Of a stretch of DNA of 64,000 nucleotides, positions 45,333-54,642 are shown piece by piece; positions within the stretch are counted from its first letter, which is position 1, and every line of letters begins with the position of its first letter. The notes under the pieces are model-generated. The model saw only the letters and a program-made list of their open reading frames with translations, was not told the origin of the DNA and searched no databases. The stretch spans positions 1-64,000 of the forward strand of contig CABXYU010000003.1 of the NCBI GenBank assembly GCA_902516625.1, given 5' to 3'. The position numbers and the translations under genes are program-made. Origin of the DNA: an uncultured Pelagibacteraceae bacterium (GTDB lineage: Bacteria; Pseudomonadota; Alphaproteobacteria; Pelagibacterales; Pelagibacteraceae).

Positions 45333-45869
45333 TTAAGAGTTTGAAGTTTCAGAATCATCATTTTGAATGTTTGATTCTTGATTTTCACTCTCAGAAACTT
45401 CCTCTAAAGAAACATCGCTATTTTCTGTTTCTGCATCGCTGGCATCAGGGACATCTACATCTGGTTGAGATGTTTGCGAAAGTTCTGCTAAATCCTCTTT
45501 TGAGACTTGAATTTTTTCAGGAGCTTTTCTTGCTCTTTTAGATGGCAATATTGGTGCTCCACTTTTTGAGATTTCACCCTTGTATAAACTTTCAAAATCA
45601 TCACCTACATCTTCATCAGCCTCAGAGTTATCATCAACCTGCTCAACATGTTTTCTTAATTTGTAAACAGCACTTTCAGTTAATTCTGGTACCTTTACAT
45701 TTTCCTCCGCAATCTCTCTTAAAGCAATTACAGTATTCTTGTCGTTATCTCTATCTAAGGTTGGTTCAATCCCAGAATTTAGTTGTGTTGCTCTTTCTTT
45801 TGCAACTAAAACCAATTCATAAGGGCTATCTACTTTATCTATACAATCTTCAACGGTAACTCTTGCCAT
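45333..45869 (-). CDS. rpoZ: RNA polymerase omega subunit with acidic C-terminal tail
   Basis: A 178-residue protein. The first 60-70 residues are Rpo[21 protein letters not shown], then [11 protein letters not shown] and [12 protein letters not shown]. Omega proteins are normally 70-130 residues; here about 100 extra residues, rich in Glu, Asp and Ser, follow and look disordered. Omega helps assemble beta' and, in some bacteria, binds ppGpp. The tail function is unknown. Confidence 0.93.
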   Translation of the reverse strand: MARVTVEDCIDKVDSPYELVLVAKERATQLNSGIEPTLDRDNDKNTVIALREIAEENVKVPELTESAVYKLRKHVEQVDDNSEADEDVGDDFESLYKGEISKSGAPILPSKRARKAPEKIQVSKEDLAELSQTSQPDVDVPDASDAETENSDVSLEEVSESENQESNIQNDDSETSNS

Positions 45870-45913
45870 GCGGATTAATTACACAGTGAACAAAAAAAAA
45901 TCAAGGAGATTTT

Positions 45914-47116
45914 TTATATATACTGTGGATTTAGCTTATTTCTTATAAAAAATAAGAAAGTAATAGATAAAGAGATATAAAAAACAGAGACTAATGCTAT
46001 TTGTTCAATTGAAAACCCTTTATCAATTAAAAATCCAAATAAAGCTGTTCCAAATGCTGTAGAAAAAACCATTAAGGCTGTTGTAAGAGCTTTAATCGAA
46101 CCAATATACTTAACGCCATAAATTTCAGCCCAAGTCGAGGAGCCCAAAACATTAGCCAAACCATTTGAAACACCAATAAGACCTAAAAAAATAAATGCTG
46201 ATAAAGGTATATCGAAAAAAATTAATACCAACGCTGACATTAACAAAGGAATGTTTATGAAAATTAACAGTTTTCTACTAGTAAATTTGTCTATTAAAAA
46301 ACCGGATGCCAACAAAGTAATTACTGATAATGCAGAATAGACCATGAAAGATTGTGCAATTACAAATTCACCCCACCCTTTTGACTCTGTTATAAATGAT
46401 TGATAAACAAAAACACCAGTTGCAATCCATGGCATTGCTAGCATATTTAAACAGACAATATAAAATCTATAATCTTTAATTACTTCAACTCTTTTCCACT
46501 GTTTAATATTTTTAGGTTTGTCATCATTTATTTCCTCTCTTGACTCAAAATTTAACTTTTTTATCAAGAAAAAAGATGCAATCGGTAAAAATACTAAAAC
46601 TAATAACGATATAAATATCCATATATTTTGCCAGGTTGTGATGGTTAATAAAAAAACAATTAATACTGGTAAAATAAATTCTGCTGTTGATAGACCAAAC
46701 CAACATACGCTTAAAGCTTTTCCTCTAGATTTTGTAAAATATCTTGAAATAGTTGTCGTTGCAGTATGGGACATCATTCCTTGGCCTGAAAACCTCATTA
46801 AAAAAATTGCAACAAATAAAAATACTATAGAAGAAATTTTTGAGAAGAAATAACAAGAAAAAGAAAGAAGTAATGTTACAAAAAAAGCGAATTTAAATAT
46901 ATTAATATCGTCTATTTTTTTTCCAACCCAAATCAAAAGAAAACTACTTAGTAATGTAGCTGAAGCATAAATTGATCCAAATTGTCCCTGTGTAATAGAA
47001 AGTGTCTCACGTATACTGGAATTAAACAAACCAAGAAAAAAACTCTGTCCAAAACTAGAAAAAAATGTAAAAATAAATCCAAATATAATTACTTTTAAAC
47101 TTAAATTATTAAACAT
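45914..47116 (-). CDS. major facilitator superfamily transporter
   Basis: A 400-residue membrane protein with about 12 hydrophobic helices and a charged central loop (about 185-205). The inner loop after helix 2 (VGKKIDDINIFK) and the region around RYFTKSRGKALS resemble MFS loops. The substrate is unknown, and it could be an organic-acid or sugar carrier. It is divergent from the hydroxyisobutyrate-dehydrogenase-like gene with only eight bases between the starts. Confidence 0.85.
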   Translation of the reverse strand: MFNNLSLKVIIFGFIFTFFSSFGQSFFLGLFNSSIRETLSITQGQFGSIYASATLLSSFLLIWVGKKIDDINIFKFAFFVTLLLSFSCYFFSKISSIVFLFVAIFLMRFSGQGMMSHTATTTISRYFTKSRGKALSVCWFGLSTAEFILPVLIVFLLTITTWQNIWIFISLLVLVFLPIASFFLIKKLNFESREEINDDKPKNIKQWKRVEVIKDYRFYIVCLNMLAMPWIATGVFVYQSFITESKGWGEFVIAQSFMVYSALSVITLLASGFLIDKFTSRKLLIFINIPLLMSALVLIFFDIPLSAFIFLGLIGVSNGLANVLGSSTWAEIYGVKYIGSIKALTTALMVFSTAFGTALFGFLIDKGFSIEQIALVSVFYISLSITFLFFIRNKLNPQYI

Positions 47117-47124
47117 AAAAAATT

Positions 47125-47994
47125 ATGAGTTGTAATGTTGCTTTCATTGGTCTTGGTGTCATGGGTTATCCAATGGCTGGTTATATATCAAAAGGTGGGC
47201 ACAATGTAACTGTTTTTAACAGAACTAAATCTAAAGCAGAAAAATGGATTAAGGAATACAAAGGTAAAATTGCAGAAACACCAGCTGAAGCTGCAAAAGA
47301 TGCTGAATATGTTTTTACCTGTGTTGGAAACGATAATGATTTAAGAGAAGTTACTTTTGGTGACAAAGGTGCATTTAAAAATATTAAGAAAGGTGCAATA
47401 TATATTGATAACACAACTGCTTCAGCAACAATAGCGAAAGAAATTTACGAATACGCAAATAAAAATGGATTTGGAGCACTGGATGCTCCTGTGTCAGGTG
47501 GACAAGCTGGTGCTGAGAATGGTGCATTAACAGTTATGATTGGTGGTGATCAAGCTGACTTTGATAAAGCAAAAGATAAAATCGATTGCTACAGCAAAAA
47601 AATAAAATTACTTGGTAAAGCTGGTTGTGGACAATTAGCAAAAATGGTTAATCAAATTTGTATTGCAGGATTAGTTCAAGGATTATCTGAGGGAATTAAT
47701 TTTGGAATTAAAGCTGGATTAAACATGGAAGATGTAATTGAAGTTATTTCCAAAGGTGCTGCTCAATCTTGGCAAATGGAAAATAGATATAAAACAATGA
47801 TTGATGATAAATTTGATTTTGGTTTTGCGGTTGATTGGATGAGAAAAGATTTAAAAATAGCAATGGATGAGGCTAAGAATAATGGTTCATTATTACCTGT
47901 TACAGAACTAGTTGATAAATTTTATGAAGAAGTTCAAGATTTAGGTGGAAATCGTTGGGATACATCAAGTTTAATCAAAAGATTTAGAAAGTAG
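47125..47994 (+). CDS. 3-hydroxyisobutyrate dehydrogenase family oxidoreductase
   Basis: A 289-residue beta-hydroxyacid dehydrogenase. It has the nucleotide-binding GLGVMGYPMA (8-17), the substrate motif DAPVSGGQAGAENG, and the catalytic Lys in GQLAKMVNQ. The family reduces or oxidises short beta-hydroxyacids such as 3-hydroxyisobutyrate, tartronate semialdehyde or 4-hydroxybutyrate. The exact substrate is not clear. The pyridoxamine-oxidase-like gene follows three bases later. Confidence 0.9.
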   Translation: MSCNVAFIGLGVMGYPMAGYISKGGHNVTVFNRTKSKAEKWIKEYKGKIAETPAEAAKDAEYVFTCVGNDNDLREVTFGDKGAFKNIKKGAIYIDNTTASATIAKEIYEYANKNGFGALDAPVSGGQAGAENGALTVMIGGDQADFDKAKDKIDCYSKKIKLLGKAGCGQLAKMVNQICIAGLVQGLSEGINFGIKAGLNMEDVIEVISKGAAQSWQMENRYKTMIDDKFDFGFAVDWMRKDLKIAMDEAKNNGSLLPVTELVDKFYEEVQDLGGNRWDTSSLIKRFRK

Positions 47995-47997
47995 TGT

Positions 47998-48597
47998 ATG
48001 CAGCCAGCATACTATGAAAATTTAGATGAAATTCAGAATAAGTATTGGTCAATGTTAGATGATGCAGTTACTAACAGGGCTTCGCCTTTTAGAATTCCTG
48101 TTTTTATCTGTGCTCATCAAGATGAAGTTGACGGTAGAGTTGTTGTTTTAAGAAAATCAGATCGAAAAAATAATCTATTACAATTTCACACTGATTTTAG
48201 ATCTCCAAAGGTAAATATTCTCAAAAAAAACAAAAATGCATCTTTAGTTTTTTATGATAAAGAGGAAAAAATACAATTAAGAGCAAAAGTAGAATGTGAA
48301 GTTAATAATCAAAATTCTACCACAGATGAATCTTGGGAAAAAACTCAACATATAAGTAGAAGGTGCTATTTAACTGATAGTCCTCCAGGAACTACATCAG
48401 AAAATCCAACCTCTGGAATGATATCTAAATTAGAGGATTTTGATTATACGATGGAGCAAAGTGAAGAAGGCTATAAAAATTTTACAGTTATTAAATGTAA
48501 AATTAAGTCTATTGAATGGCTTTATCTTGCAGCTAAAGGACATCGAAGAGCTAAGTTTGATTTAGACACTAATAAAAATGATTGGTTAATTCCCTAA
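47998..48597 (+). CDS. pyridoxamine 5'-phosphate oxidase family flavoprotein
   Basis: A 199-residue split-barrel FMN protein with the PNPOx landmarks RVVVLRKSDRKNNLLQFHTD and RSPKVNILKKNKNASLVFY, and a C-terminal AKGHRRAKFD. The true PdxH C-terminal RLHDR motif is absent, so it may use another substrate or be a flavin/heme-binding relative. It is co-transcribed with the dehydrogenase and overlaps the convergent methyltransferase by four bases. Confidence 0.83.
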   Translation: MQPAYYENLDEIQNKYWSMLDDAVTNRASPFRIPVFICAHQDEVDGRVVVLRKSDRKNNLLQFHTDFRSPKVNILKKNKNASLVFYDKEEKIQLRAKVECEVNNQNSTTDESWEKTQHISRRCYLTDSPPGTTSENPTSGMISKLEDFDYTMEQSEEGYKNFTVIKCKIKSIEWLYLAAKGHRRAKFDLDTNKNDWLIP

Positions 48598-49406
48598 AAT
48601 CTCAACAATAATAATTTCTTTATTATATTAAATATCATAAAAAGAAATGTATAGATTTTATAAAAAACTTTATACTTAAGATAGTACTTAAATGAATTAC
48701 CAGTTCGTGAAGATTTTTCATTAAACTTCATATCTTCATAAGAGTGATTAATAACTTCTTTACTTGATTTATCATTTATACCTTTTCTTACAAAAACTAA
48801 ATTATGATAAAAAGAAATATTTGTTATTTTAGCATCATACTTATCAGAAATATAAAATGGGTTTGCTATTTCTTGATAATTTAATCTATCAGTTAAATGC
48901 TTAAAAAAATTCATGTGAGTATTAGAATATTTCAAATCAAAAGGATTTCCACCAAAGAAATGATTATAACTTGTTTGCATATCTTCAACTACATATAAAC
49001 CTTCGTTATTTAGAAAAGGAAAAAGAAGATGAAAACTTTTAATTACATCTTTTTTTAAATGACTGCCATCATCTATAATAATGTCAAAATTTTCGTATTT
49101 ATTGATTATTTCATTAATAAAATTTTCATCACTTTGAGACCCCTGATGGACTTCAATGTTATCTCTATCTAATTTTTTTTCTTTAGTATCTATTTTGTGA
49201 ATATCAATTCCAATTATTTTTGAGTTTTTGAAGTAATCTGACCAGGTCAGTAAAGACTTTCCATCAGCAATTCCTATTTCAAGTATCTTAAGTCTTTTGT
49301 CTCTCAATCTTTCAAAATAGTTTTCGTAAACATTTGTGTATCCATGTTCTAATTTATCTGTTTTATATGACGCTGCTATAGTGGAAAGTTTATTATTTGA
49401 ATTCAT
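48594..49406 (-). CDS. class I SAM-dependent methyltransferase, sugar O-methyltransferase-like
   Basis: A 270-residue protein with motif I ILEIGIADGKSL and the following IIGIDIHK, then IIIDDGSHLKKD, a His-containing acidic loop typical of the MycE/rhamnosyl O-methyltransferase group that binds a metal for sugar O-methylation. VVEDMQTSYN follows. The C terminus ends with a hydrophobic helix. The ATG at 49406 is preferred to an upstream TTG that would overlap the neighbouring gene. It may act on surface glycans. The sugar is unknown. Confidence 0.78.
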   Translation of the reverse strand: MNSNNKLSTIAASYKTDKLEHGYTNVYENYFERLRDKRLKILEIGIADGKSLLTWSDYFKNSKIIGIDIHKIDTKEKKLDRDNIEVHQGSQSDENFINEIINKYENFDIIIDDGSHLKKDVIKSFHLLFPFLNNEGLYVVEDMQTSYNHFFGGNPFDLKYSNTHMNFFKHLTDRLNYQEIANPFYISDKYDAKITNISFYHNLVFVRKGINDKSSKEVINHSYEDMKFNEKSSRTGNSFKYYLKYKVFYKIYTFLFMIFNIIKKLLLLRF

Positions 49407-49417
49407 TTTTTTAAAAT

Positions 49418-49930
49418 CTAAAATATAGATTTGGAATATTTTTTCCAATTATCCTGGTAATGCTTTGTATTTTCCCAAACTGCTTTTTTTTCTTCCTCAG
49501 TAACCTCTCTTACCACTTTGCCTGGTGACCCAATTACTAAGGAATTATCTGGTATTACTTTATTTTCTGTTATTAGAGCTTTTGCTCCAATAATACAGTT
49601 CTTGCCTATATTTGCTTTATTCAAAATTACTGCCCCGATACCAATCAGACTATTGTCACCAATAGTGCAGCCGTGAAGCATAACTAAATGTCCAACTGTT
49701 ACGTCTTTTCCAACTTTTAAAGGACATCCTGGATCTGTATGTAATACGCTTCCATCTTGCACATTTGAACCTTCTCCAATATGAATATTTTCTATATCTC
49801 CTCTCAACGTTGCGTTGAACCAGATACTTGTATTTTTTTCTAGTGTAACATCGCCTATAACAACAGCATTTGGGGCTACCCAATTTTCACCAGAGTTTTT
49901 TGGTTTTTTATCTTTTAAATCGTAAAACAT
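49418..49930 (-). CDS. gamma-type carbonic anhydrase-like protein
   Basis: A 170-residue left-handed beta-helix protein of the YrdA/PaaY group. Hexapeptide repeats run through most of it, with metal-binding histidines in VLHTD and GHLVMLHGC, and a C-terminal helix. Homologues bind zinc or iron and some have carbonic anhydrase activity, but others act as CoA thioesterase-like or acyl carriers. It forms a minus-strand pair with the downstream methyltransferase and is divergent from the thioredoxin-like gene. Confidence 0.88.
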   Translation of the reverse strand: MFYDLKDKKPKNSGENWVAPNAVVIGDVTLEKNTSIWFNATLRGDIENIHIGEGSNVQDGSVLHTDPGCPLKVGKDVTVGHLVMLHGCTIGDNSLIGIGAVILNKANIGKNCIIGAKALITENKVIPDNSLVIGSPGKVVREVTEEEKKAVWENTKHYQDNWKKYSKSIF

Positions 49931-49950
49931 AATTTATATATTATTACATT

Positions 49951-50502
49951 ATGCCAATACAAACTCCAATATGTGATTTCGGCCAAAAGGCACATGACTT
50001 TGAGCTTAAATCAACTGATAATAAAATAATTTCTCTAAATGATATTAAAGGCGAAAATGGAACTCTAATTATGTTTATTTGCAATCATTGTCCTTATGTA
50101 AAAGCTGTTACAAAAGATATTGTTGAAGATTGCAATGAATTAAAAAAAATTGGAATTAACTCGGTAGCTATTTGTGCTAACGATGCTGAGAATTATCCTG
50201 AAGATTCTTTTGATAATATGATTGAATTTGCAAAAAAAAATCAGTTTGGTTTTCCTTATCTAAATGATGAAACTCAAGAAACAGCCAAAACATATGGTGC
50301 TGTATGTACACCAGACTTTTTTGGTTATAATAAAGATTTAGAGCTTCAGTATAGAGGAAGATTGAGAGAACTTAAAAATTTATTGCCAGTAAGAAGTGGT
50401 GAAAGTGATCTTCTTGTAGCTATGAAACAAATAGCTGAGATAAATAAAGGGCCTGAAAACCAAACTCCTAGTGCTGGTTGTGGCATTAAGTGGAAAAAAT
50501 AA
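49951..50502 (+). CDS. thioredoxin/peroxiredoxin-fold protein
   Basis: A 183-residue AhpC/TSA-type thioredoxin-fold protein with a single Cys in NHCPYVKAV (the CxxC is reduced to one N-terminal Cys) and an extra C-terminal Cys in SAGCGIKWK. There is no signal peptide, so it is cytoplasmic. It resembles the thioredoxin-family group with the CP motif and a C-terminal cysteine tail. It may reduce peroxides or disulfides. The GT4 gene follows three bases later. Confidence 0.85.
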   Translation: MPIQTPICDFGQKAHDFELKSTDNKIISLNDIKGENGTLIMFICNHCPYVKAVTKDIVEDCNELKKIGINSVAICANDAENYPEDSFDNMIEFAKKNQFGFPYLNDETQETAKTYGAVCTPDFFGYNKDLELQYRGRLRELKNLLPVRSGESDLLVAMKQIAEINKGPENQTPSAGCGIKWKK

Positions 50503-50505
50503 TTA

Positions 50506-51588
50506 ATGTATCTAATTGTTACTAGAGCTTTTCCACCAGAATTAGGTGGCATGCAAAGTCTTATGTGGGGTCTTGCTAAAGAAATGTCTAAAAACTTTAT
50601 GATTAAAGTTTTTGCAGATTATCAAGAAAATCATAAAGAGTTTGATAAAAAAGAAAACTTTTCAATTGAAAGAGTTGGAGGATTAAAATTTCTTCGAAAA
50701 ATAAGAAAAGCTCAATTAGTAAATGAATTTTTAAAAGACAGTAAAGTACAAGGAATAATTGCTGATCACTGGAAAAGTCTAGAATTTATTAGTACTGATA
50801 AAAAAAAATATTGTTTAATCCATGGAAAAGAAATCAATCATCCAAAAGGAAGTTCGTTAAACAAAAGAGTAATTAAAGTTTTAAATAATGTTGAAAAAGT
50901 AATTGCTAACTCTGAATATACTAAAAATTTGGCGATTAATAATGGAGTAAATAAAGATAAATTAATTGTAATTAATCCTGGTGTTAATCCTGTTCAAGAA
51001 TTAAATAAAAAATCATTGGAAAAAGTTGAAAGCTTACTTAAAATAAAATCCCCAAGATTAATCACCGTTTCAAGATTTGATAAAAGAAAAAATCATGAAA
51101 AAATAGTCATGGCTCTAAGAAATTTAAAACAGATATATCCAGATATAGTCTATATTTGTATTGGATACGGTGATGAAGAAGAAAATATTAAAGATTTAGT
51201 AAGAGAACTTGATCTAAGTTCTCAAGTTATGTTTTTTAAAAATATCAGTGATGAATTAAAAAATTCTTTACTAGCTAAGTCTAATATTTTTGTTATGCCT
51301 TCAATTATTCACAAAAAATCTGTAGAGGGTTTTGGAATAGCTTATGTGGAGGCCGCTCAATACAGCATTCCATCACTTGGAGGAAAAGATGGTGGCGCAT
51401 CGGATGCAATCAGTCATGGTAAAACAGGTTTAATTTGTGATGGAAATAATTTGGATGATGTTTATTCATCATTAAATTCAATGATTGAAAACAAGAAATA
51501 TCATGTGCTTGGTAAAAATGCTAAAGAATATGTTTCTAAATTTCAGTGGGAAGAAATAGTAGAAGAGTACAAAAAAATTCTGAATTAA
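50506..51588 (+). CDS. glycosyltransferase family 4
   Basis: A 360-residue GT-B enzyme. It begins with the acceptor-domain motif RAFPPELGGMQ and carries the donor block SRFDKRKNHEKIV and the EX7E-type motif EGFGIAYVEAAQYS with VGRGG-like GGASDAIS after it. It transfers a nucleotide-sugar onto a glycan or lipid in the cytoplasm. No neighbouring glycan operon shows its substrate. It ends with a four-base overlap with the convergent tctA. Confidence 0.9.
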   Translation: MYLIVTRAFPPELGGMQSLMWGLAKEMSKNFMIKVFADYQENHKEFDKKENFSIERVGGLKFLRKIRKAQLVNEFLKDSKVQGIIADHWKSLEFISTDKKKYCLIHGKEINHPKGSSLNKRVIKVLNNVEKVIANSEYTKNLAINNGVNKDKLIVINPGVNPVQELNKKSLEKVESLLKIKSPRLITVSRFDKRKNHEKIVMALRNLKQIYPDIVYICIGYGDEEENIKDLVRELDLSSQVMFFKNISDELKNSLLAKSNIFVMPSIIHKKSVEGFGIAYVEAAQYSIPSLGGKDGGASDAISHGKTGLICDGNNLDDVYSSLNSMIENKKYHVLGKNAKEYVSKFQWEEIVEEYKKILN

Positions 51589-53087
51589 GGTTTCTTTTTT
51601 GTTAAAGTTTTATAAATATGCCAAAGAACAATTAATATTGTTGTTGCTAATATACAAACTGTAAGAGTTCTATCCCATAAAAATTCCCAAGACCCATTAC
51701 TTAAAAGTAAAGATCTTCTTAAATTTTCTTCCATTAGTCCACCAAGAACAAATGCTAAAATAAGAGGTGGCATTGGAAAATCATATAATCTCAAAAATGT
51801 TGCAACCAGTGCTATTCCAATCATTAAATAGATATCAAAATTATTAAATGACATTACATAAATTCCTGTTATTGAAAAAAATAAAATTAATGGAATTAAA
51901 TAATTTTTTGGAACTGCAAGAATTCTAGCGATATAAGGGATTAGAGGTAAATTTAATATTAATAAAATAACCATTCCTATATACATAGACATTATTACAG
52001 ACCAAAAAATTTCTGGGTTGGTCATATATAATCTTGGTCCAGGCTGAATACCAAAACCTAATAGAGCTCCCAACATAACAGCTGTAGTTCCACTTCCTGG
52101 TATACCAAGAGTTAACATTGGAACAAAAGAACCAGAGCAAGCTGCATTATTAGCAGTTTCAGGAGCAGATAATCCGTTTACACTTCCTTTTCCAAATTTT
52201 TCTTTTTCCTCATCTTTAACTAAATTTCTCTCCAATCCGTAAGCTAGGAAAGATGCGATGGTTGCTCCTGCTCCAGGCAAAACACCAATGAGAAAACCTA
52301 TCACCGAAGATCTAGGAATTGTTTTGTACATTTTTCCTCTTTCTACTTTATCTATTTTAATTGATCCTAATTCAGTCAATGAAACTTGTTTTGCAGCAGC
52401 TGTTGGATCATTTCTTTTTAAAATAATAGTCAATGCTTCACTCATTGCAAAAGTTGCCATTACCACAAGAACAAAGCTTATTCCGTCAGTAAGGTTCATA
52501 TTGTTAAATGTAAATCTTGTAATATCTGACAATGAGTCCTGACCAACTGACGCCAACATCAAACCAAGAACAACCATCATCATTGCTTTTAAAAATTGAC
52601 CTTTTGAAGAAAAGGCTGCAATGGCTGTTAAACCTAAAATCATAAGAGCAAAATAATCTGGTGATCTAAATGATAAACTCACTTTAGATAAACTTGGAGC
52701 CATGAATAATAAATAAATTGCTGACAATGTTCCTCCTGCAAATGAACTCCATGCAGCAATCGCTAGAGCTTTTCCAGCTTTTCCTTGTTGAGCCATTGGA
52801 TAGCCATCAAATGATGTAGCTACGGTTCCTGGAACACCGGGTGCATTTAATAATATTGACGATGTTGAACCTCCAAAAACAGCACCATAGTAAACTCCAG
52901 CCATCAAAATTAATCCAGTTGCAGGATCAAAACCATATGTAATTGGTATCATTAAAGCTATTGCTGTCATTGGGCCTAGTCCTGGCAGCATTCCAATAAT
53001 TGTTCCAAAGAAACAACCAATCATCACCATGAAGATATTTTTAAAAGTAAGTGCTGTAGTTAAACCAATTAGTATTCCTTCAATCAT
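51585..53087 (-). CDS. tctA: tripartite tricarboxylate transporter, large membrane subunit
   Basis: A 500-residue membrane protein of the TctA family with about 12 helices. Landmarks are GMLPGLGPMTAIALMIP near the N terminus, GSTSSILLNAPG, IGVLPGAGATIASF in the middle, and the repeat GIPGSGTTAVMLGAL. It forms the transport pore with TctB and receives substrate from TctC. Substrates of the family include citrate and other carboxylates; this one is unknown. It overlaps tctB by four bases. Confidence 0.95.
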   Translation of the reverse strand: MIEGILIGLTTALTFKNIFMVMIGCFFGTIIGMLPGLGPMTAIALMIPITYGFDPATGLILMAGVYYGAVFGGSTSSILLNAPGVPGTVATSFDGYPMAQQGKAGKALAIAAWSSFAGGTLSAIYLLFMAPSLSKVSLSFRSPDYFALMILGLTAIAAFSSKGQFLKAMMMVVLGLMLASVGQDSLSDITRFTFNNMNLTDGISFVLVVMATFAMSEALTIILKRNDPTAAAKQVSLTELGSIKIDKVERGKMYKTIPRSSVIGFLIGVLPGAGATIASFLAYGLERNLVKDEEKEKFGKGSVNGLSAPETANNAACSGSFVPMLTLGIPGSGTTAVMLGALLGFGIQPGPRLYMTNPEIFWSVIMSMYIGMVILLILNLPLIPYIARILAVPKNYLIPLILFFSITGIYVMSFNNFDIYLMIGIALVATFLRLYDFPMPPLILAFVLGGLMEENLRRSLLLSNGSWEFLWDRTLTVCILATTILIVLWHIYKTLTKKKP

Positions 53088-53554
53088 CCCATTACTCCAA
53101 TTAATTTTAAGAAAGGATCTCTTAAATAAATATCAAGAACACCATGCAACAAATACATAAACGTAGCCACAAATGGAAATGACAAAAAAAACATTAATAT
53201 CCATCTTCTTTCGCCTAAAAAATAATAAGAGGCAAATAAAAACAAAGAAGTAGTTAAAAAGTATCCAACCTTTAGAATTGTTGCTCCATATATAATTGCT
53301 ATTAGAATTAATATTCCTGTTTTTTTGTACTCTAAAGATTTATATTCAACTTTAATGGTATCAGGATCTGGTAAGATTAATTTTAAACCAGAAAAGAATA
53401 GACCAGAGTAACCTAGATAAATTGGAAATGTTTTGGCATTAAAAGGTGCATTTTCATCAAATGCAAATACCTGAATTTGGTGAGCAGTATATAAATAAAA
53501 TGCTGAGAAAATAAAAAAGAGCAGTGATATAATTTTTGTAGTATTTATATTCAC
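53084..53554 (-). CDS. tctB: tripartite tricarboxylate transporter, small membrane subunit
   Basis: A 156-residue TctB with four hydrophobic helices and the usual short N terminus. The start is GTG at 53554, and that codon lies inside the stem of an inverted repeat (53518-53560), which may limit translation. It is coupled to tctA by a four-base overlap and follows tctC by 28 bases. Confidence 0.87.
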   Translation of the reverse strand: MNINTTKIISLLFFIFSAFYLYTAHQIQVFAFDENAPFNAKTFPIYLGYSGLFFSGLKLILPDPDTIKVEYKSLEYKKTGILILIAIIYGATILKVGYFLTTSLFLFASYYFLGERRWILMFFLSFPFVATFMYLLHGVLDIYLRDPFLKLIGVMG

Positions 53555-53560
53555 TGCTCT
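53518..53560 (-). promoter_or_regulatory. inverted repeat enclosing the tctB start codon
   Basis: AGAGCAGTGA near 53560 pairs with TCACTGCTCT near 53518 on the minus strand, and the pairing extends through TATAA/TTATA with one bulged base. The GTG start of tctB and the bases before it are within the stem. Such a structure could lower initiation at tctB relative to the binding-protein gene. The fold was judged by eye only. Confidence 0.4.
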
Positions 53561-53569
53561 TTAAATTTA

Positions 53570-53586
53570 TTAATCCGAAGGATTAA
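53570..53586 (-). promoter_or_regulatory. short hairpin at the tctC stop
   Basis: TTAATCC and GGATTAA pair around a 3-nt loop, and the tctC TAA falls inside the stem. No U-tract follows directly. Hairpins just after a binding-protein gene commonly stabilise the upstream message and reduce expression of the membrane subunits. Confidence 0.4.
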
Positions 53587-54563
53587 ATAACTCCTAGCTT
53601 TTTCATAAGAGCTGTCATTTCTTTAGTTTGAGTTTTTAAAAACTTAACAAACTTTTTGTCTGGATTGTAAATATTAACCCAAGCATTTCTTGCTCTTACA
53701 GCTTCCCATTCAGGAGTTTTTTGTACATCACCTAACATTTTAGCAATAGCTTTTTTATCTTTATTGCTCATGCCTGGAGGGCCAAAAAATCCTCTCCAAT
53801 TTACGAATTGTACATCATATCCTTGTTCTTTAAGTGTTGGTGCATCTGGTGCATCAGAAACTCTTTCAGGTGCAGTAATACCAATAATTCTTACTTGGTC
53901 TCTTGCCCCCATAAGTTCACCTAAACCTGTAGAAATAATTTGAGTTTCTCCAGATAAAAGTCCTGCTAATGCCTTTCCACCTGCATCGTAAGGAATATAA
54001 GCTACATCATTTGGATTTGCACCGGCAGCTTGGAAAGCTAAAGCACCAATTAAATGGTCCATACTTCCTCTTACAGAACCACCAGCCATTTTAATTGAAC
54101 TAGGGTTTGCTTTGTATGCATCCACAACATCTTTAAAGTTTTTGTAAGGTGAGTCTTTAGCAACTGCTATCGCACCGTAGTCACCAATTACTCCAGCTAT
54201 TGGCACAACATCTTTATAAGATAAAGTTCCACTTCCACTTACATAACCCTTATGTCTTGTGATTGATCTTAAAACTAAAGGTGTTGATTGTACTAATATA
54301 GTATTTTCAGGCTTAGTATTAATCATAAAAGCAAGTGCTTTTCCACCACCACCACCTGACATGTTTTCAAATGATGCGCTTTTTAAAAATCCAGCTTTTG
54401 TTAAAGCTTCTCCAGTACCTCTAGCAGTTCCATCCCAACCACCACCAGCACCCCCACCAATTACAAAGTGTAATTTTTCAATTGCAATTGAGTTTACTGT
54501 TGTTGTTGATAATAAAAGAACAGCTGAGAATAAAACTGAAAAAAAAGATTTAATTAGTTTCAT
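53583..54563 (-). CDS. tctC: tripartite tricarboxylate transporter, substrate-binding protein
   Basis: A 326-residue periplasmic protein with a signal peptide (about 1-27) and the TctC/Bug fold. Landmarks are HFVIGGGAGGGWDGTAR in the first strand-loop and a conserved central part with AGGSVRGSMDH. A good site (GAGAGGA) lies five bases before the ATG. Bug proteins bind carboxylates, amides or aromatic acids, and the ligand here is unknown. It is the first gene of the tctC-tctB-tctA operon. Confidence 0.95.
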   Translation of the reverse strand: MKLIKSFFSVLFSAVLLLSTTTVNSIAIEKLHFVIGGGAGGGWDGTARGTGEALTKAGFLKSASFENMSGGGGGKALAFMINTKPENTILVQSTPLVLRSITRHKGYVSGSGTLSYKDVVPIAGVIGDYGAIAVAKDSPYKNFKDVVDAYKANPSSIKMAGGSVRGSMDHLIGALAFQAAGANPNDVAYIPYDAGGKALAGLLSGETQIISTGLGELMGARDQVRIIGITAPERVSDAPDAPTLKEQGYDVQFVNWRGFFGPPGMSNKDKKAIAKMLGDVQKTPEWEAVRARNAWVNIYNPDKKFVKFLKTQTKEMTALMKKLGVI

Positions 54564-54642
54564 TATTTCCTCTCGTTGTTATATTTAATAATTAGATTAA
54601 ACATATTTTAAGTAATCTAGTCAACAACCAAAGATAGAATAC

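Noticed and set aside
45341..45859. Plus-strand frames opposite rpoZ
   Set aside because: His/Leu-rich translations of the antisense of an acidic, low-complexity tail; rpoZ is clearly the coding strand.
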